Below are positions 61,413 to 64,000 of a stretch of 64,000 nucleotides of DNA, piece by piece. How positions within the stretch are numbered: the stretch's first letter is position 1; every line of letters starts with the position of its first letter. This stretch comes from Bacteroidales bacterium (GTDB taxonomy: Bacteria > Bacteroidota > Bacteroidia > Bacteroidales > UBA7332). Position numbers and translations under genes: made by a program. The stretch lies in NCBI GenBank assembly GCA_028687995.1, contig JAQTZA010000012.1, positions 53,901-117,900 of the forward strand. Direction: 5' to 3'. A model generated the notes under the pieces. That model was not told where the DNA came from. It was given only the letters and a program-made list of their open reading frames with translations, and did not search any database.

Positions 61413-63581
61413 TTAATGTCTCGTGTAGATGTAGTTGTTATCTCTATAACCAACAGCTGTATTAATGTGCCAATCGGTATAAGAAGCACCATTGCTATTT
61501 GTCCAAGTGTCAAATCTTTTAAATGCTTTACTGACAAATACATCAGCAATGTTAACGCTATTGCGCATATCTTCAATTGGATATTCAAATGGCTCTGGCG
61601 TGTCAAGAACCCACGGATAATTTTGCAATCCGACATACCACAAATTTGATTGATTGGTCTTGTCGTCACTAGTATTGTAATATGCTACGTTAGCTTTTGA
61701 TGTTCCATGTTGTCCAACCTTGTGTACCTCTTTGCCTCTATTTTGATTCACTATTATGAATGGATTAAAAGGAAGTGATCCTAGAGTTCCAATTGCTACA
61801 GGTGAAGTGAATGTCACTTTTTTTGTTAACGAAACTGCTGAATAAACTGTGGCTCCTGTTATTGTGTTCACATAGTTGGGTAATGAGCTAGCGCCAAAAA
61901 GTGTATAAGCATTGTCAAAAAATGGTATAACGACTTTCGATGCTGTAATTCCTGATTCATATCCCTTGGCATCTAAAGGAAATAGAGAGCCAGCAAGTAA
62001 TGTACCTGGCCCACTGTATACAGTGCTGACTGATTCTATGTTGGATTGATTCGCATTAATTTCCCATGCAAATCCGTTTCTGTAAGCAGCGCCAATAGCC
62101 TGTGTTCTTGTTTGAAGATAGACATCTTTTACGGTACCAGCAGCATTGGTTACATATTTTATTTGATAATCCAATACTAAGTCGTTGAAATCGTAATCGC
62201 CTTTTGACGGCCAGTTATCCTCAAACGCCAGAGAACCATACGTTATTGGATCTGGATAATAGTTATTGAATGCTCTATTGATGTCATTTGGATATTCGTC
62301 TGTGTTGTCTGGCACGCCATCACCATCGGTATCCCCTGAGTTTTGAGCCAGTGTATTTAATCCACCAGTATAAATTGCAGTGAGAGGATTCGCAGTTATA
62401 TAGAAAACACAATCGTTGAAATCTTCGTCAGAAGCTCCAGTTCTGCCAATATCCTCAATTCCTAATACTACCTTGCCAGTAACTCCATCATACAATAACA
62501 CAGTTTGAGAAAGCCCTCCTCCATTGTATGCATAGTTTGTAAACTGTATTCCAGTGGGGTAAGCAGAGTATCCATTCGAAATGAGAAACCAACCAAGTGT
62601 GTAACCAGGAGGGAAAATATCTGACCAGTTATCTGAAATAGTTGGGTCGGCATTTGGGTCGCAGAACATTAATTTTACGCGGTCGCCTTGTGCTAATTGA
62701 CCGTCGCTACCTAGAGCTGAGGAGTTGGGAAAGACTATGGTTTTTTTGAATAATTGAGAGGAAGTTGCTGGTTGTCCATCAGCCGTTTTGTAATAGTAGT
62801 AACCAAGCATATTCTGATATCCAGCACCTTCAGATACGAACGTAATCCAAATATTGACATTGTCAGTGATGACAAGGTTTGCTTTGCTTGCGTCAGCAAT
62901 CAAATTTGGGTGATTATTGGGGATGTTTTGTGGTACTTCTGGGAGTGTTGAGTTAATGCCTGCTAAAAGTGATCCAGGAACTGATTCAGTCACATCTATA
63001 AAATTGGGTTTACCATCAGAATCAAATCCAGTGCCTGTATAATCTCCAAGAATCCAACAGCCATCTGCTAAAAAATTGCTGTTAAGGTTGTTGTACACTT
63101 TTGGACTATAGCCTGTTGGGTATGCTCTAGTTTTAATCGTTCGTATCCCAAAACCTGGAGGGTAAATTGTTTTGTTTAGGCCTCCTTTTATCACCTTCAT
63201 AGTTATAGGATTATTGTATCCATCGATGATGGCGTATAGGCTATCCTTGTGGGTGGGGATTGCCATATTAACAGTGAATACTCCATTTGCATTCGTAATC
63301 CCTTTTAGGATTGGAATAAGTCCCTTTTTTAGGGATATTCCACCCTTGTTGTAGGGATTTTCAAGGTAAAGTCTCACCATTACTCCTGAAACATTCTGTC
63401 CATTCATATCTTTTGTGAGAAATGTGACAGGAATATCTTGTTTCAAAGAAAAATCGAAGGAAAGCTGACGTTGATTCCCTGTCGATTCAATGTCCTCTTT
63501 TTTGCATGAATGAAAGAGTAAAGGGATGCATAAAAGTGCCATCAAGAGACGATAAATTCTGTGTTCGGCTAGTTTTTTCAT
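61413..63581 (-). CDS. LruC-domain surface lipoprotein
   Basis: A 722-residue lipoprotein. Signal with lipobox IPLLFHSC, Cys26, then KKEDIES. After an N-terminal domain with a Gly-Val-Met/Arg beta motif (NVSGVMVRLYLENPYNKGG, ITNANGVFTVNMAIP), a DUF4114-like part is seen (NGYSAYPTGIQFTNYAYNGG, SDEDFNDCVFYITANP). A calcium-type repeat DTDGDGVPDNTDEYPND leads into the LruC domain (AFEDNWPSKGDYDFNDLVLD). Such proteins are surface-exposed in Bacteroidales. It is convergent with the T9SS protein and has a TATCTTTG box at 63681-63688 upstream on the minus strand. Function unknown. Confidence 0.83.
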   Translation of the reverse strand: MKKLAEHRIYRLLMALLCIPLLFHSCKKEDIESTGNQRQLSFDFSLKQDIPVTFLTKDMNGQNVSGVMVRLYLENPYNKGGISLKKGLIPILKGITNANGVFTVNMAIPTHKDSLYAIIDGYNNPITMKVIKGGLNKTIYPPGFGIRTIKTRAYPTGYSPKVYNNLNSNFLADGCWILGDYTGTGFDSDGKPNFIDVTESVPGSLLAGINSTLPEVPQNIPNNHPNLIADASKANLVITDNVNIWITFVSEGAGYQNMLGYYYYKTADGQPATSSQLFKKTIVFPNSSALGSDGQLAQGDRVKLMFCDPNADPTISDNWSDIFPPGYTLGWFLISNGYSAYPTGIQFTNYAYNGGGLSQTVLLYDGVTGKVVLGIEDIGRTGASDEDFNDCVFYITANPLTAIYTGGLNTLAQNSGDTDGDGVPDNTDEYPNDINRAFNNYYPDPITYGSLAFEDNWPSKGDYDFNDLVLDYQIKYVTNAAGTVKDVYLQTRTQAIGAAYRNGFAWEINANQSNIESVSTVYSGPGTLLAGSLFPLDAKGYESGITASKVVIPFFDNAYTLFGASSLPNYVNTITGATVYSAVSLTKKVTFTSPVAIGTLGSLPFNPFIIVNQNRGKEVHKVGQHGTSKANVAYYNTSDDKTNQSNLWYVGLQNYPWVLDTPEPFEYPIEDMRNSVNIADVFVSKAFKRFDTWTNSNGASYTDWHINTAVGYRDNNYIYTRH

Positions 63582-64000
63582 GGCTTAATATATTGAGAAA
63601 GTTGGTGGTATAACAGGGTAAGCATTTTGAGTTGTAGCGTGTTGCTTCAAATTGAGAGAATGTTTTTTTTGTTTATTTGGCAAAGATAGTGAGTAAATAC
63701 TTCTTTTATCACGATTTATTAAAATATCTATTTATTTTTAACTTTTAAGGGTTGATTATCTGTGGGTTAATCAGTTTTTCGTATATGTTCGGTTGGGTGA
63801 AATTTATTTTTAAGCCAATAAGAAACGCCATTTTGCATAACGCTATTTCATAACGAAGCGAAAATATTAAAACAAAAAGAGGCTGTCTCAAAATAAAATT
63901 TGAGTTCAGTCTCTTTTTTTGACAAGAAATGAGAATATTTTCAGATATTAAATTCTCAGGCGTTTTAAAATTGGATTTTTGCTTAATTTGGACAAAAGAA
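63582..64000. other. Right-edge intergenic region
   Basis: This 419-bp AT-rich region has no gene I can support. It has the probable -7 element of the LruC gene (minus strand, 63681-63688) and a terminator-like hairpin at 63878-63920. The gene that hairpin would serve is not visible in the window. Confidence 0.5.
63878..63920 (+). terminator. Terminator-like hairpin with T tract
   Basis: AGAGGCTGTCTCAAA (63878-63892) pairs imperfectly with TTTGAGTTCAGTCTCT (63899-63914), followed by T7. GGCTGTCTCAAA is a common Bacteroidota terminator or insertion-flanking theme in my memory. Confidence 0.5.

Noticed and set aside
1..64000. tRNA, rRNA, CRISPR arrays, insertion sequences or prophage
   Set aside because: I looked through the gaps and found no cloverleaf-like tail, no regularly spaced repeats, no transposase or phage genes.

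Overview
The window reads as chromosomal DNA of a member of the Bacteroidota, most likely order Bacteroidales. Support: low-GC sequence; promoters of the Bacteroidota type (TTTG or TTG, about 20 nt, TAnnTTTG) and little use of Shine-Dalgarno sites; a C-terminal type IX secretion (T9SS) sorting signal; a LruC-domain lipoprotein; the rplM-rpsI-rpsB-tsf order; a LptE/SecG block; and a 30-residue mS38/bS22-like ribosomal peptide gene. Genus-level placement (a Paludibacter-like relative would fit) is a guess. I see no rRNA, tRNA, CRISPR array, transposase or prophage.

Layout. 1-3132: purL, cut by the left edge. 3553-8987 (+): LysE exporter, CBM9-like protein, nitronate monooxygenase-like flavoprotein, DUF3127 protein, a short promoter-plus-terminator unit (candidate small RNA), bifunctional nuclease with a UVR motif, rsmE, CorA transporter. 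9025-11965 (-): EamA transporter, ACP phosphodiesterase-like gene, mnmE. 12090-16401 (+): GNAT acetyltransferase, secreted YhcH-like protein, then rplM-rpsI-rpsB-tsf. 16479-20915 (-): rlmN, DUF4837 lipoprotein, pdxA, meaB. 21105-28533 (-): an envelope operon coaX, beta-barrel protein, TPR protein, lptC, CNNM/CBS protein, PpiD-like isomerase. 28667-33256 (+): secreted nuclease, sigma-54 activator, lptE, helical protein, secG, Lrp/AsnC regulator. 33378-35472 (-): HU, the 30-residue peptide and rng. 35631 on (+): mutY, a binding-protein/hybrid-kinase pair, queA.

The second half is more accessory. 42498-53231 (-) is a three-gene signalling operon of over 10 kb: an 11-PAS protein with no kinase, a 10-PAS kinase whose N-terminal receiver lacks its phospho-acceptor aspartate, and a receiver-kinase. 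No DNA-binding output is encoded beside it. 53739-56228 (+) is a compact cassette: a 70-residue twin-arginine-like secreted peptide with a Pro/Gly-rich tail, an intergenic hairpin terminator, a PqqD-like/HPr-kinase-like fusion and an uncharacterised nucleotidyltransferase. It looks like a peptide-modification system and is my best candidate for something undescribed. It is followed by a 1647-residue T9SS-exported beta-helix/repeat protein and, convergent with it, a 722-residue LruC lipoprotein.

Co-operation. Most of the first 42 kb is housekeeping: purine and PLP synthesis, tRNA/rRNA modification, translation, and envelope biogenesis (LptC, LptE, SecG and PpiD act on LPS and protein export). 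The right third is sensing, a possible modified secreted peptide, and cell-surface proteins. All family assignments come from reading the translated sequence and remembered family motifs; no database search was run.
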